This document shows, in pieces, positions 23,700-34,313 of a DNA stretch of 64,000 bases. The notes beneath the pieces were generated by a model. The model made no database searches. It was not told the DNA's origin and was given only the letters and a program-made list of their open reading frames with translations. Where the stretch lies: positions 1 to 64,000 of the forward strand of contig JABLTG010000082.1 in assembly GCA_016618085.1 (NCBI GenBank), read 5' to 3'. Source of the DNA: Neovahlkampfia damariscottae (Eukaryota > Heterolobosea > Selenaionea > Neovahlkampfiida > Neovahlkampfiidae). Every line of letters starts with the position of its first letter. Position 1 is the stretch's first letter. The position numbers were made by a program, and so were the translations under genes.

Positions 23700-25052
23700 A
23701 TGAAGAGATTTTTCACAAAAACATTCACAAAAGTAAAAATATTTAACAATATAAAAAGAATATACAATACAAATGAAACTGCAAAAATAATGAAAGGTGA
23801 AGAAGTTATACCTCCAAAATCTGTAAAATATTGGTTGATTGGAACTGCTGGTTTAGTTGTTTCAATAGTCGTAATTGGTGGTTTAACGAGATTAGAAGAA
23901 GGTGGATTGAGCATGGTTGATTGTAACTTCTTTCAAACTTTTCTAAATTTTTCTTAAAGGGAAACCTTTGGGATCTTTGCCACCTGGAAATGAAGAAGAG
24001 TGGAAAGAGGAATTTGAAAGATATAAACAATTTCCAGAATACAAAAAGTAAAAAAAAATCTTTCTTTTGACGTTCAAAAAAAAAGAAAAAATTTTGAAAT
24101 GACTTTGAGCGAATTCAAATATATTTTTTTTTATGAATATATTCATAGAATGGTAGGAAGACTTATAGGTGTTACATTTGTTTTACCTGGAATTTATTTT
24201 TATTCCAAAGGATACTTTAATTCTATGTTGAAAAGAAGAATTCCGTTTATTGGTTTGTTAATAGGAGGACAGGGATTATTAGGATGGTATATGGTTAAAT
24301 CAGGTCTGGATGAAAATCATAGATTAATGAAAGAATACAATTCAGTTCCAAGAGTTTCACAATACAGATTGGCATCACATTTATCATTAGCTTTTGGGAT
24401 TTACACAACTATGTTATGGACAATTTTAGATTTAAATAAGAATGAAAAAGTTTTACAACAAAATACTAAAGCTGTCAAATTTTTAAAAAGGTAAAAAATT
24501 TAAATGTTAAATTAAATGTTAAAAGGTAATTTTTTGTCATTTCGAATTAAAAAAACTTTTTTATAGATTTTTACCATTTACAACTATTTTTACATTTATA
24601 ACTGTCATATCTGGTGCTTTTGTCGCAGGAAGTAATTCAAAAAAAAAAATAATTTTTTTTGAACAGTGGATGCTGGATTAATTTATGGTGACTTTCCATT
24701 AATGGGTGGTCAAATTATACCAAGAGGTTTACTTTCCATAAAACCAACGTACTTAAATTTTTTTGAAAATTCAACAACTGTTCAATTTGACCACAGAATT
24801 TTAGCAGAAACAATTGGATGTCTTGTTTTATTTTTATTTTATTTTCAAAGAAGAAATTTAAAAGCAATACCAAAATCATTAACACTTGGATTCAATTTTC
24901 TTTTAGGTATAACAACATTACAAATTTCACTTGGAATTGCAACTTTAATGAATCAAGTTCCAACACCTTTAGCTGCAAGTCATCAACTTGGTAGTTTAAC
25001 TTTATTATCAACTTTAATTTACTTGACACATTTTTTAAAAAAAAGATTTTAA
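23700..25052 (+). CDS. COX15: Haem A synthase, COX15 family
   Basis: Converts haem O to haem A in the inner mitochondrial membrane, needed for cytochrome c oxidase. Exons 23700-23922, 23960-24047, 24086-24490, 24567-24631 and 24667-25052, 388 aa. Conserved blocks in order: GGLTRLEEGGLSMVDWKP, EFERYKQFPEYKK, MTLSEFKYIFFYEYIHRMVG (His ligand), ENHRLM, VPRVSQYRLASHLSLAF, MDAGLIYGDFPLMGG, FDHRILAET and LAASHQLGS. Basic N-terminus fits a mitochondrial presequence. The intron at 24491-24566 is 76 nt, long for this window. Presence argues for aerobic respiration. Confidence 0.94.
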
Positions 25053-25076
25053 CATTTTGATAAATAAGAAAGTTTT

Positions 25077-26531
25077 TTATAATTCGTCTTTTTTTTTTTC
25101 TTCTGTTGTATTTGCAAAATCAGCTTTAGCAGCTACAGCATTTTCTTTAATGAATTGAATCATAGCTTCTTCAGTTCTAGCACCTTCATATGGAATTCCA
25201 GTTTTTTTATTTCCTTTTGGGAAAAAGATGATTGTTGGGAAACCTTCAACTGGTACAGGTGTATCATTTGTAGTTGCATCAACTTTTCCAATAACAACAT
25301 TTGATGATAATTTTTTCATTTCTTCACCTAATTTATTGTATTTTGGTTCAAGTGATTTACAGTGTCCACACCATGGAGCATAAAATTCAACTAATACATC
25401 TTTTGATTCATCTAGAACAATTGATTCAAATGATTTTCCAACAATAACTGTAACAGGTCCATCATTTGTTTCTGGAATTGGATCTGATTTGTAGAATGGT
25501 TTGACTTCTCCTGAAACAATACCTTCAGCCCATTTTGTTAAAGCATCAACTTCTAATTCTCCAGAGTATGGATAGTTTACTCTTAATTCAATATTCATAG
25601 CAGCAACAACTGGTAATTTTGATGCATCTGCTCCCATTGAAGTAATTTGATCTTTATATTCAACACCATCTGAATAAGCAAACATGAATTTTCCTTTTAA
25701 TTTTTCAGCAACAGCTGTAACTGTTTTAAGTGTAACTTCTTTTTCTTCAGTTTTTGAATAATCAATGAAAACAACACCAAGTGGTAATCCTGATTCAGCA
25801 AATCTTTGGAAGTTTGCAGCTGAAATTTCTTCAACTAATGGATATCCATTAGCAACAACAAATTGTTTTAATTCTGAAAATTCACCAGTGTATGTTAAAG
25901 GTTCTCCATTTGTTCTAACAAGTTTAACACTTCCTGATCCTTGAGCTTTAACTAATTCTTCATTGAATACTTCAGCAGCTGGAAAATCATCAAAAGCTTT
26001 ATCTGAAGTAACTGTTGATAAAAATTGTTTATGTTTTTCATCATCTTTAGCACCATAAAAGATAAGAGCTTTTCCGTCCATTTGTTTAACAAATGCATCA
26101 ACTTCTTCTTGTGTGTTCAATAATTTTGCAACTGGTCCTGTTTTTTTTTTCATCCAAGCAACAATATCAGCAGCTGTTCTACCACCATCATATTCTTTAT
26201 AATCAACACCATTTCTGAATAATTTAAGTGTTGGGAATCCTTGAATTCCGAATTTTTCTCCAGTTTTTCTGTTTGAATCAGCATCAATTTTAGCTAAAGC
26301 ACCATATTCAGCTCCGAATTTTTTTAATTCAGTAGCTGCTTTTTCATATTCAGGTGCTAATTGTTTACAATGTCCACACCATGGAGCATAAAATTCAATG
26401 AGAAGAAATTGATGTTTTTTGCTTTCTTCTTCAAAATTTGCGTCTGTTAAAGTGACTACATCACTAGCATCTTCTGACATTGTTCCAATGACAAAAAGTA
26501 AAACTAAGAAAAGGGCGATCAAGTATTTCAT
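25077..26531 (-). CDS. Protein disulfide isomerase
   Basis: ER thiol oxidoreductase that forms and shuffles disulfides in secretory proteins. Single exon, 484 aa. Signal peptide (IALFLVLLFVIGTMS), an N-terminal thioredoxin domain with APWCGHCK at about residue 49, two redox-inactive b/b' domains in the middle, and a C-terminal thioredoxin domain with a second APWCGHCK near residue 388, then an acidic/Lys tail ending KKKDEL, an ER retrieval signal. Length and a-b-b'-a' order match the classical family. It is one of few intron-free long genes here and has less extreme codon use than its neighbours, which suggests high expression. ATTGG box at 26587-26591. Confidence 0.95.
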   Translation of the reverse strand: MKYLIALFLVLLFVIGTMSEDASDVVTLTDANFEEESKKHQFLLIEFYAPWCGHCKQLAPEYEKAATELKKFGAEYGALAKIDADSNRKTGEKFGIQGFPTLKLFRNGVDYKEYDGGRTAADIVAWMKKKTGPVAKLLNTQEEVDAFVKQMDGKALIFYGAKDDEKHKQFLSTVTSDKAFDDFPAAEVFNEELVKAQGSGSVKLVRTNGEPLTYTGEFSELKQFVVANGYPLVEEISAANFQRFAESGLPLGVVFIDYSKTEEKEVTLKTVTAVAEKLKGKFMFAYSDGVEYKDQITSMGADASKLPVVAAMNIELRVNYPYSGELEVDALTKWAEGIVSGEVKPFYKSDPIPETNDGPVTVIVGKSFESIVLDESKDVLVEFYAPWCGHCKSLEPKYNKLGEEMKKLSSNVVIGKVDATTNDTPVPVEGFPTIIFFPKGNKKTGIPYEGARTEEAMIQFIKENAVAAKADFANTTEEKKKDEL

Positions 26532-26763
26532 CCTTTTTGTTTGTAAAAAATTGAGGTGGAAAAAATCTTAAATTTGAAAGGTATTTATTGGTCAACATTT
26601 TTGCATGTGTTCGAAAATTATTGGCGGAACAACTTCTAAAATTATTATCAATTTTTTACAGAAAAAAAAACAAAAAATATAAAATAATCTTTTGAGAAAT
26701 CATCCAATCATTTTGTTTTTATTTTTATAGGTTTTTTTTTAAAGAAAGAAAACAAACGTCAAA
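26532..26763. other. Divergent promoter region, PDI / PI synthase
   Basis: About 230 bp with an ATTGG at 26587-26591 (for PDI) and a CCAAT at 26704-26708 (for the PI synthase). No coding sequence seen. Confidence 0.4.
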
Positions 26764-27458
26764 ATGTTGAAGATGGATAATGTAAAGGTGTTTTTTTATG
26801 TGCCAAACTTAATTGGATGGGGCAGAGTATTTTGTAGCTTGTACAGTTTTTACATTTATGAAACAGATCCAAAATTATTTTTACTTCTTTACTTTCTCAG
26901 TTTTGCTTTAGATGGTTTGGATGGAATGGCTGCAAGATTTTTCAACCAAAGTACAGCATTCGGAACAGTCTTAGATATGGTCACAGATAGATTCTCAACA
27001 GCTGCTCTTGTCTCAATTTTATGTATTTTTTATAAAAAATACTTATTCTATTTATTATTACTGAACATCCTCGACTTCACAAGTCACTGGTATAGAATGT
27101 ATTGTACCTTGTATACTGGAGCAGAGAATCATAAATTCTCAGATAGTATGCCAAACGCTTTGAAATTTTACTATACAAACAAAGTAAGAAATTGAACTTA
27201 TTAACACAATTCTTTATTAAGATTTTTATGGCAATTTTATGTGTTGGAAATGAATTATTTTACATATATTTATATGAATATCACTTTTTTTCAGAATTTT
27301 TGACCACTTCAATTTATCATCAAATTTTTCTTTATACTATTATTCCAAGTTGGTTTTTAAAACAATACATGAACGTTATTCAATTATACAGTTCAGCAAT
27401 TGAAATCATTGAATTTGAAAACAAAAAAAAATTGGAAAAATCACAAAAAAATAAATAA
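26764..27458 (+). CDS. CDP-diacylglycerol-inositol 3-phosphatidyltransferase (PI synthase)
   Basis: Makes phosphatidylinositol from CDP-diacylglycerol and myo-inositol in the ER membrane. Exons 26764-27183 and 27222-27458, 218 aa, near the usual 213-220. The CDP-alcohol phosphatidyltransferase signature D-G-x2-A-R-x8-G-x3-D-x3-D is present as DGLDGMAARFFNQS followed by AFGTVLDMVTDR. Other family features are VPNLIGWGRV near the start, LDFTSHWYRMY, and AILCVGNELFYIYLY in exon 2. Several membrane helices. The intron falls just before that last conserved block. Two in-frame Met codons lie near the start; the first is used. Confidence 0.93.
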
Positions 27459-27529
27459 AAATTTTATTTTTAATTTCTTGTTCGTCCAATCAAATTTTCA
27501 CTCAAAAAAAATCGAAACAGAGAAAAGTC

Positions 27530-29315
27530 ATGCCAATTTTACAACACATAGAAGATGAACATGATGACCAAGAAATGAAAGAATCTACAGAAACAAATAT
27601 TGAATTAAACATCATTAGAGTCACTTCAAAAGGAAAAGGTATAAAACAAAAAAATTAAAAAAAAAAAAAACAGCAAACTTGGCACAGTACTACTTTGAAT
27701 TTGAAATATCAAATAGTAACACAGAAGAAGAACAAACAAATGAAAAACAAACTGTTAAACTTCATTGCAGAGGAAGAGAAGAGTTAGATGTTTTTGTGAG
27801 TCAATTAGAAGAAAAATTCACAGACTTGTATGACATTAGATTCATTCATTCAAATCACATCATCATTTTGAGTGAAAGTTTTTCAACAATTTTTAAACAA
27901 GATTTTGGTGAAGTTTTTGTTTATATAAATGAAGTTGAATATATTTTAGATTTGGATAATGTTAATTTTCAACAAGGAAATTCTTTTTATCATAAAAAAA
28001 ACTTTAAAAAAGCAGTAAGAAGAATTTCCTTTTTTATCTTTTTTTTGAAAGATTGAGAAATATAAACTTTCAATACAAAGATATCCAAATCATTTACAAA
28101 CATTATATCATAGTTGTTTGGCTTATCAAAAATTAAATAATGTTGATGGTTCTATTAGTGATTGTGTTTCATTTTTTGATAAAATAAAAAATATACCTGT
28201 TGAAGATTATGATACAACTATTGAAGATTTAATTCCTAAATTTTATCTTAGATTAGGTAGAAGTTATTTTCAAAAAGCAAAGTAAAAAAAAAAACTCGAA
28301 GTTTTTTAATTTTTAAAAAGAGAATTGATTCCAGGAGTCGAAAATGAATCTGAAGAAAGTATGGAACAAAGAAGAATTGAATTATTGAAATTTTCAAAAT
28401 TATCAATAGAAGCATTTTCAAGTTTAGATGAATCATTTTTTGAAGGCAGAACTGAAAGTTTAACGGAATTTGATCATGTAATGAATTTATTCTTTTTATT
28501 GAATGATAATAACTTAATTGATATTTGTGGAATTTGTAGAAAGAAGAATTGTGAATTGGTTGAAAGATACTTAGTTCCAGAAGAAATTGTAAATGAATCA
28601 AAAGAAGGTAAGAGAAAATGATTGGATTAAAAATACCAATAGAAAATGGTAAAAAAAAATAATTTAAATTTTAGGATCTCTTTTAAAAATTAAATTTACA
28701 TGTCAAGAATGTCATGAAAAAATTAGAAAAAGAGAATTGAATTTTTACAACAAAATTTGGGTGCCATTTTATGACAAAGAAAAGCAATTACAATTTCAAG
28801 AAACTCAAGGTTATTTATATTATTTCTTATGTTCAATTTCATTTTTCAATTTAAATTGTAAATCATTTTTCCAATTGAAGTATGATGAAAAAGTATCAAA
28901 AAAATATCATCAATTGAGAAATTATTTATTATTATCAGAAGAAGAAGAAGAAGAATCATCTTCATTTAATTTTAATTTACCAGAAATCAATTTAGTTATT
29001 CCTTCAGAAAAATTAGAAAATGAAGAAGAAAATGAAAATGCAAAAGTATTGAATCAATATTTAACAGGTTTTAATTTTGATTTACATACAAATTTTCTTG
29101 ATTCAATTGAATTTGTTCATACTCAATTTAAACATTTTCATTGTTGTTGTTTGATTAACGATAATGGATATTCATGGGATTATTCTTATAGAATTCAACC
29201 AAATGACATGTTATTGGATGTACCAAAAGAAGAAGAGAGACAGTGGCCAAAATTATTGCATTTTCATATCTCACAAATGTTAGACCTTCAACCAATGACT
29301 GAAGATGATTTTTAA
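27530..29315 (+). CDS. TPR-like protein with Cys-pair zinc module
   Basis: Exons 27530-27638, 27674-28014, 28052-28281, 28321-28607 and 28675-29315, 535 aa. Not matched to a named family. After an N-terminal beta-like region, a TPR pair is visible from GNSFYHKKNFKKAIEKYKLS to HSCLAYQKLNNVDGSISDC. Then come DICGICRKKNCE and KFTCQECHEKIRKRELNFY, two CxxC pairs about 35 residues apart that look like a treble-clef or HNH-like zinc site. A Glu/Ser-rich linker leads to a C-terminal domain with FKHFHCCCLINDNGYSWDY. No membrane segment. The intron at 28608-28674 is 67 nt; the rest are 35-39 nt. Confidence 0.7.
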
Positions 29316-29424
29316 ACAATAGTTTCTTTTTATATTCCAATTCTTTTTATGAATTTTTTTGAGCCAAATGTAAAATTTATTAAAACTCCACCAATCAAAT
29401 TGTCAAGTCATTATTATTGGTCCA

Positions 29425-30156
29425 ATGTCCATTCTTTATCTCTGCATTGTTAAGCCTGATGGTAATTTTTCTGCTGAATTTCCATCAGGACAAAAAGCAA
29501 TTAAAGATTGTATTAAAAATAAAATAAGACCTTCTATGGCTCCACAAGACTATAAAGATAAGTATGTTGAAGGGAGGTAAACAAAAAAAAAAAAAATAAA
29601 AAAAAAGTATTCGATATAATTGGGAAAATACAAAAAGAGGATATACATTCTTTTGTGTAACTACAGAAGACTTCAATCTTTATCCTACTTTTGAATGTAT
29701 TTCTGAAGTAAAAAAAGAATTCATAAGAAAAGGTGGAGATTCAGCACCAGGACTTAAAGATATGTTGTCAGATAAGAAAAAGAAATGGATGAAACCAGAT
29801 AAAGAATATAATAAATTATTATATTTAGAACAAGAAACTTACAAAGTTAAAGAAAAAATGATAGAAAACGTTGACAAAATTATGTCAAATTTAGAAAAAG
29901 TTGATGATATTAAAGATAAATCTTCAAGTGTAATAGCTTATTCATTTTTAATCATTTTTCAAAGTTGGCTGATAAATCAAGAACTTTTAGAGGAAAAGCT
30001 ACTGATTTAGCAAGTGGAATGGCAAGAACTAATTTAATATTATGGGGTATTTTAGCAATTATGATTGTAGTTCTTGTTTTTACTGGTGTATGGGTTGCTT
30101 GTGGATTTCCAGATTTTAAAAGATGTATTCCACGATCAAACAATAATAATCAATAA
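29425..30156 (+). CDS. Longin-type R-SNARE (VAMP7-like) with Asn at the zero layer
   Basis: Vesicle membrane fusion protein. Exons 29425-29576, 29608-29929 and 29965-30156, 221 aa. N-terminal longin domain (MSILYLCIVKPDGNFSAEFP to FNLYPTFECISEVKKEF), then a SNARE helix (residues ~130-180) and one membrane span (residues ~182-203), with an unusual 18-residue lumenal tail CGFPDFKRCIPRSNNNNQ. Aligning IMSNLEKVDDIKDKSSSL with VAMP proteins puts Asn145 where R-SNAREs carry the zero-layer Arg. The distance from there to the membrane (about 37 residues) fits. Compartment unknown. The stop lies 7 bp from the convergent LRR gene. Confidence 0.85.
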
Positions 30157-30163
30157 TTTATTT

Positions 30164-30931
30164 TTACCATGTACTTTCTTCTTTTTGTTTAAATATATCA
30201 GATATATCAGTTTCTTTTTTCGTTGATTTGGTTGAACTTGGAACTGATTCGATTAAACCTGATTTTTTATAGTCAACAAATCCTTGTTGTAATTTTCCTT
30301 TCTCTTTTAATTCTAATTGATTAATAATTTCTCCTTGTTTTGGTAATTCTCTTTTTCTTTTTTTTTTTTCTTCAGTTGATGTTTCTTGTTCAAAAGTTGA
30401 TTCAATGATAAAATTTTCAGTTTCAATTTTTTTAACAATAACTTCTTCTTTTTCTCTTTTAATCTTTTTTCCATTGAGTTTTTTTAAACTTGGTAACATT
30501 TCAATGATTTCTTTTTCTTCTTTATCATTTGAAAATTCAATTTTCAAATTTCTTAATTTTTTTAAATATTTCAGATTTTCAATATTATTTAAACCTTTTT
30601 TATGTTCATTAGTTTCATTTTCTTTCATATTTGATAAATCTAATATTTCAACGTTTGTCAAAAATTGAAACAATTTTGGAACTTTTTTAATCTTATTTTT
30701 TGATAAATATAATTCTTTTATAGTTGTAACACTTTTTAAAAAATCTAATTTCTCAAGTTTGTTATTTGATAAATCTAATTTTTCAAGGTTAGGAAATTTT
30801 AAATCTCTTTCTATTCTCTTGATGTTCTTTTTTGGTAATTCAATCCTTTTTGTTAATGGTGGAATATGAAATTCTTTGGTTATATATTTGTGATTTATGG
30901 AAATTTCATCTTTTGATGTGGATACACTCAT
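30164..30931 (-). CDS. Small leucine-rich repeat protein, SDS22/LRRC-like
   Basis: Single exon, 255 aa. Four or five 22-residue LRRs of the SDS22-like kind (FPNLEKLDLSNNKLEKLDFL, IKELYLSKNKIKKVPKLF, VEILDLSN, KLRNLKIEF), closed by MLPSLKKLNGK, a typical LRR C-cap. A Lys/Glu-rich tail follows with a basic cluster (KKKRKRELPKQG) that could be a nuclear signal. Such proteins commonly act as phosphatase or cilium adaptors; nothing here decides between these. It is divergent from the ZCCHC8-like gene across only 69 bp, with a CCAAT at 30961-30965 between them. Confidence 0.75.
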   Translation of the reverse strand: MSVSTSKDEISINHKYITKEFHIPPLTKRIELPKKNIKRIERDLKFPNLEKLDLSNNKLEKLDFLKSVTTIKELYLSKNKIKKVPKLFQFLTNVEILDLSNMKENETNEHKKGLNNIENLKYLKKLRNLKIEFSNDKEEKEIIEMLPSLKKLNGKKIKREKEEVIVKKIETENFIIESTFEQETSTEEKKKRKRELPKQGEIINQLELKEKGKLQQGFVDYKKSGLIESVPSSTKSTKKETDISDIFKQKEESTW

Positions 30932-31000
30932 TCTTTTTTTGTAGGTTCACTTTTTTTCTTCCAATTAAAAAACAACAAAACTCAAGAAAGTAACGGAAAA

Positions 31001-32128
31001 ATGGAGGAGGAAGAAAAAAATATTTCTGACGTTTCTAAATTACAAAGTATTGATATAAGTTCCGAGTCGAATTCAAACAGTGGAAACATTTCAAAAAACG
31101 AAGATGAAGATGCAAAAAATAAAAAAAATAAAAATTCAGTGACAGAAGAAACGATACAGAATGTAAAGATAATGAATAATGATGAAATAAAAGAAATTAA
31201 GACCCCATTAAAAATTGAAAACATAACAAATTCAGAAAAAGAAATAGTAGAAGAAGAAGAAATAAACAAAGAAGAAATGATAGAAATCTCATTTCAAAAT
31301 ATATCAATTGAAAATCAAAAAGAAATAATCAAACATATTCATAGGGTCTTAAAAAATCAAGAAAAAGAAGAAATCAAAAAATCAGGAAACTTTAAAATTT
31401 ACAAAGACTTTTTAATTGATCAAGTTGGTTTACAAAATGAATCAATTCCAATTTATGATAAAAACATGACAGAATCATTACCTTTGAAAAAAGAAACAAA
31501 ATTCAAATATGTTGGAAGATGTTTCAATTGTAGTTCTTTTGATCATGAAATAAGATCTTGTCCACATTCTAAAAATCAAAGAGAAATTGATATCAACAGA
31601 GAAGAGTTCTTAAAATTTAAAGATCTATCTGATTATTCAAATCAATCAAAGAGATTTTTCAAATATTCAATTGATGAAATTGAAAATGGAATTAATACAT
31701 CACATGATGAAGAAAGAAATGATAATATGTACCGCAGAATAGATAAAAGGAAATACACAAATGAATCAAATTATAAAGTAGAAAATCAGTATCCATTTGA
31801 TAATTACAGAAATGACAGCAGAGGATCCTACAATGATTACAGAGGAGGAGGAGGAGGAGGAGGATATCGTGATGATTCGAGAGGAGGAGGGTATGGTGAC
31901 GATTATAGAAGGAATTATGGTTTTGAAAGAGATAGAAGAAATGAATATCAAGTTCAAGATGGGAATTATCAATCTAGAAAATATAATGATTATAATGAAG
32001 TAAAGGATAATTATTATGATCGATCAAGAAATTATGCTGAGTTAAGAAATGAATATTATGGGAAAAGAAAATATGATGATTATGAATCTGATTTTCATTC
32101 AAAAAAAAGAAGAAAAAAAGATTGGTAA
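31001..32128 (+). CDS. ZCCHC8-like zinc-knuckle protein with Arg/Gly/Asp/Tyr-rich tail
   Basis: Single exon, 375 aa. A CCHC knuckle CFNCSSFDHEIRSC (spacing C-2-C-4-H-4-C) sits at about residue 176 and continues into PHSKNQREIDINREEF, resembling the ZCCHC8/Air-type knuckle and its downstream helix. The first 130 residues are acidic and Lys-rich; the C-terminus is rich in Arg, Asp, Tyr and Gly (RGGGGGGGYRDDSRGGG), typical of RNA-binding proteins. ZCCHC8 is the scaffold of the nuclear exosome targeting complex; the PSP domain usually following the knuckle is not clear here, so the exact assignment is uncertain. A GGA-repeat tract encodes the Gly run. Confidence 0.65.
   Translation: MEEEEKNISDVSKLQSIDISSESNSNSGNISKNEDEDAKNKKNKNSVTEETIQNVKIMNNDEIKEIKTPLKIENITNSEKEIVEEEEINKEEMIEISFQNISIENQKEIIKHIHRVLKNQEKEEIKKSGNFKIYKDFLIDQVGLQNESIPIYDKNMTESLPLKKETKFKYVGRCFNCSSFDHEIRSCPHSKNQREIDINREEFLKFKDLSDYSNQSKRFFKYSIDEIENGINTSHDEERNDNMYRRIDKRKYTNESNYKVENQYPFDNYRNDSRGSYNDYRGGGGGGGYRDDSRGGGYGDDYRRNYGFERDRRNEYQVQDGNYQSRKYNDYNEVKDNYYDRSRNYAELRNEYYGKRKYDDYESDFHSKKRRKKDW
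31841..31864 (+). repeat. GGA trinucleotide repeat in coding sequence
   Basis: About eight consecutive GGA/AGG triplets inside the ZCCHC8-like gene, encoding the Gly run in its C-terminal tail. Likely length-variable by slippage. Confidence 0.7.
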
Positions 32129-32168
32129 ATAAATATTAGGTCAATTTTCATTGAAAAAAGTGTTTCTG

Positions 32169-32173
32169 ATTGG
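32169..32173 (+). promoter_or_regulatory. ATTGG box for GnT-I-like gene
   Basis: In GATTGGTCAATT, 24 nt before the ATG at 32198. Same context as upstream of COG3 and the YJU2-like gene. Confidence 0.45.
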
Positions 32174-32197
32174 TCAATTATTCTGTTGAAAATAAAA

Positions 32198-34141
32198 ATG
32201 ATTCCTTCAACAACAGTTACAGCACCAACATCTTCAAATCGGAATTTAATTTTAATATTTGTTGTAATTTTAGTTTTATTTTTTTCCATCACAAATTATT
32301 TAACTCTCAGAAAAATGAGATGTCCAACAACAAATGAAGAAAAAATTAAAAGATTAGAAACAAAAATAGCAGAACTTACAAATGTTCTGAAACTTGAACA
32401 TGAAAATATGCTCAATAAACCAAAAAAAATTAAAGAAGGAAAAACTGTACTTGAAGAAAAGTATAAATTACCAATTCATCCAAAAATTGTAAAAGAAAAA
32501 ATTGAAAAAAATGAAGTTGAAATGAAAAAATTAGTTTCAACTTTGAAGTATCATCCGTCTGATTTTGTTATTGCAATTGTAGCAGCAAATAGACCACAAT
32601 ACTTGAAAAAATTATTTGAGTCTTTACAAAGAGTTGAATACTGGAATAAAAAAAATACTATTCTATTTCAATATGGTGACAGTGAACCAATTAATAATTT
32701 AGGTAATTTTCTCATTGGTTTTTATTAAATAAAAAAAGTTGAACAATTGGGAATTAGACAAGTCAAAAATCCTGTTATTTATGAATTTAATAATATTAGA
32801 TTGACTGAAGGTGCTCAACATATCGCTTTGCATTACAGATTTACTTTGACGAAAATTTTTCGAGAATTATACCCACAGGCGGAACATGTTATTATTATTG
32901 AAGATGATATGATTTTAGCACCTGATTTTTTATTATATTTTTCTCAAGTTGCTCCTTATCTGCATAATGATCCTACAGTATACGCTGCAAGTGCTTAGTA
33001 AGACTCAAGTTTTTTTCAGGATTAATCTTTTTAAAAATAGTAATGATAATGGATTTGTTGATCACGTTAAACATGATAATTTAGTTTTGAAAACTGATTT
33101 TTTTATTGGATTGGGTTGGTTGGTTTCTGCAAAACATTTTAAAAATGAATGGGAAAAAATTTGGCCAATGAATCGTAAATTCCTTTGAATAATTGAATTT
33201 TAAATTTTTTAGATTGGGATCATTTTTTTAGATCTCCTATAAATCGAAAAGATAGAAAAACAATTTATCCTGAAGTTTCAAGAGTTTTCCATGCAGGTTT
33301 TAAAGGAACACATTCCGACGTTGGGATGTATGAAAAATATTTTCGAAATATTAAATTAAATTTGAATTCATATTCACCTTTAGGAATTTCACCAAAGAAA
33401 AATAAAATCCAGATTCCGAAAAACCAAAAACATTCATTGAATTATTTGATGAAATATGATTTGTTCATGAAAAATCAAATAAAAAGAGGAAAAAAAATTA
33501 CAAGATTGAAAGAAATTTTACAATTTAGAAATCAAAATATTTTAATTTACTATGAAGAAGGAAAGCCAATTAATAATAATTGGAATTATATTTCAAATTA
33601 TTTTAAGATATGGCATTCAATACCAATTCGTTCTGAATATGAAGGTGTTGTAACTCTAAGATGGGCCGGAAATTGGTTATTCTTAATCAAAAATACTTCC
33701 CCAAAATTTTATAAAGGAGAACCAATGATTGACATGAAAGAGTTTGCGACCTCAATACCATTATGGGAAAGAAATGATAAAAAATCAAATTTAAAAGTAT
33801 TTAAAGGAGCAATGTCAGGTGGGGAATCATGTAATCAAATTTGCAAAAAAAGTTCACCTGGATCTCTTTGTAATGTTCAACACACAGCAAACCAATTGAA
33901 TAACTGTATTGCTTTATCAAAACATTTTGATTGTAAAAAATGTGAAGGTTCAATGGGTAGTGATCAACCTGCTTTTGTTTATGAAGATGGAAGATGTTTG
34001 TTTAATTTACCTTCTGGACATCATCAAACAAGTTGTCAAGCGTCACACGGAGAAACTGTTAGACTTTGTGCTTGTTATAATCCAAATGATGTAATAAAGC
34101 AAATCGAAAAAGAATGGGATGATTTGATTTATCCAAAATAA
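32198..34141 (+). CDS. GnT-I-like glycosyltransferase (GT13) with GnT-V-like Cys-rich C-terminus
   Basis: Type II Golgi enzyme, probably transferring GlcNAc to mannose on N-glycans. Exons 32198-32702, 32739-32997, 33041-33174 and 33213-34141, 608 aa. A short cytosolic tail, a membrane anchor (LILIFVVILVLFF) and a coiled-coil stem precede the catalytic domain: VIAIVAANRPQYLKKLFESL, LTEGAQHIALHYRFTL, IIIEDDMILAPDF (metal-binding EDD at ~223-225), SAYNDNGF, FIGLGWLVS and PEVSRVFHAGFKGTHS follow MGAT1 order. The last ~100 residues (ESCNQIC, FDCKKCEG, SCQASHGETVRLCACY) resemble the Cys-rich tail of MGAT5 and are not part of standard MGAT1. Only the GT13 part defines the activity; the tail's role is unknown. 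Confidence 0.85.
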
Positions 34142-34313
34142 TTTAATAAATTGACAATTTGAGATTGAAAGTGACTTGTGGAAGAAGTCATCTTTCATTT
34201 GCAGTTGTTGTTGAAATTCTTTTTTCAAAGGCATTTCTGTTGGACTTATCGTTTTGGTGGCAAGAATGATGTATACTGAAAAATTAGCAATAGATTTCCA
34301 AAAATAGAAATGT
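34142..34313. other. Convergent intergenic spacer
   Basis: Region between the stops of the GnT-I-like and small heat-shock genes. No supported gene; overlapping open frames are shadows. Confidence 0.4.
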
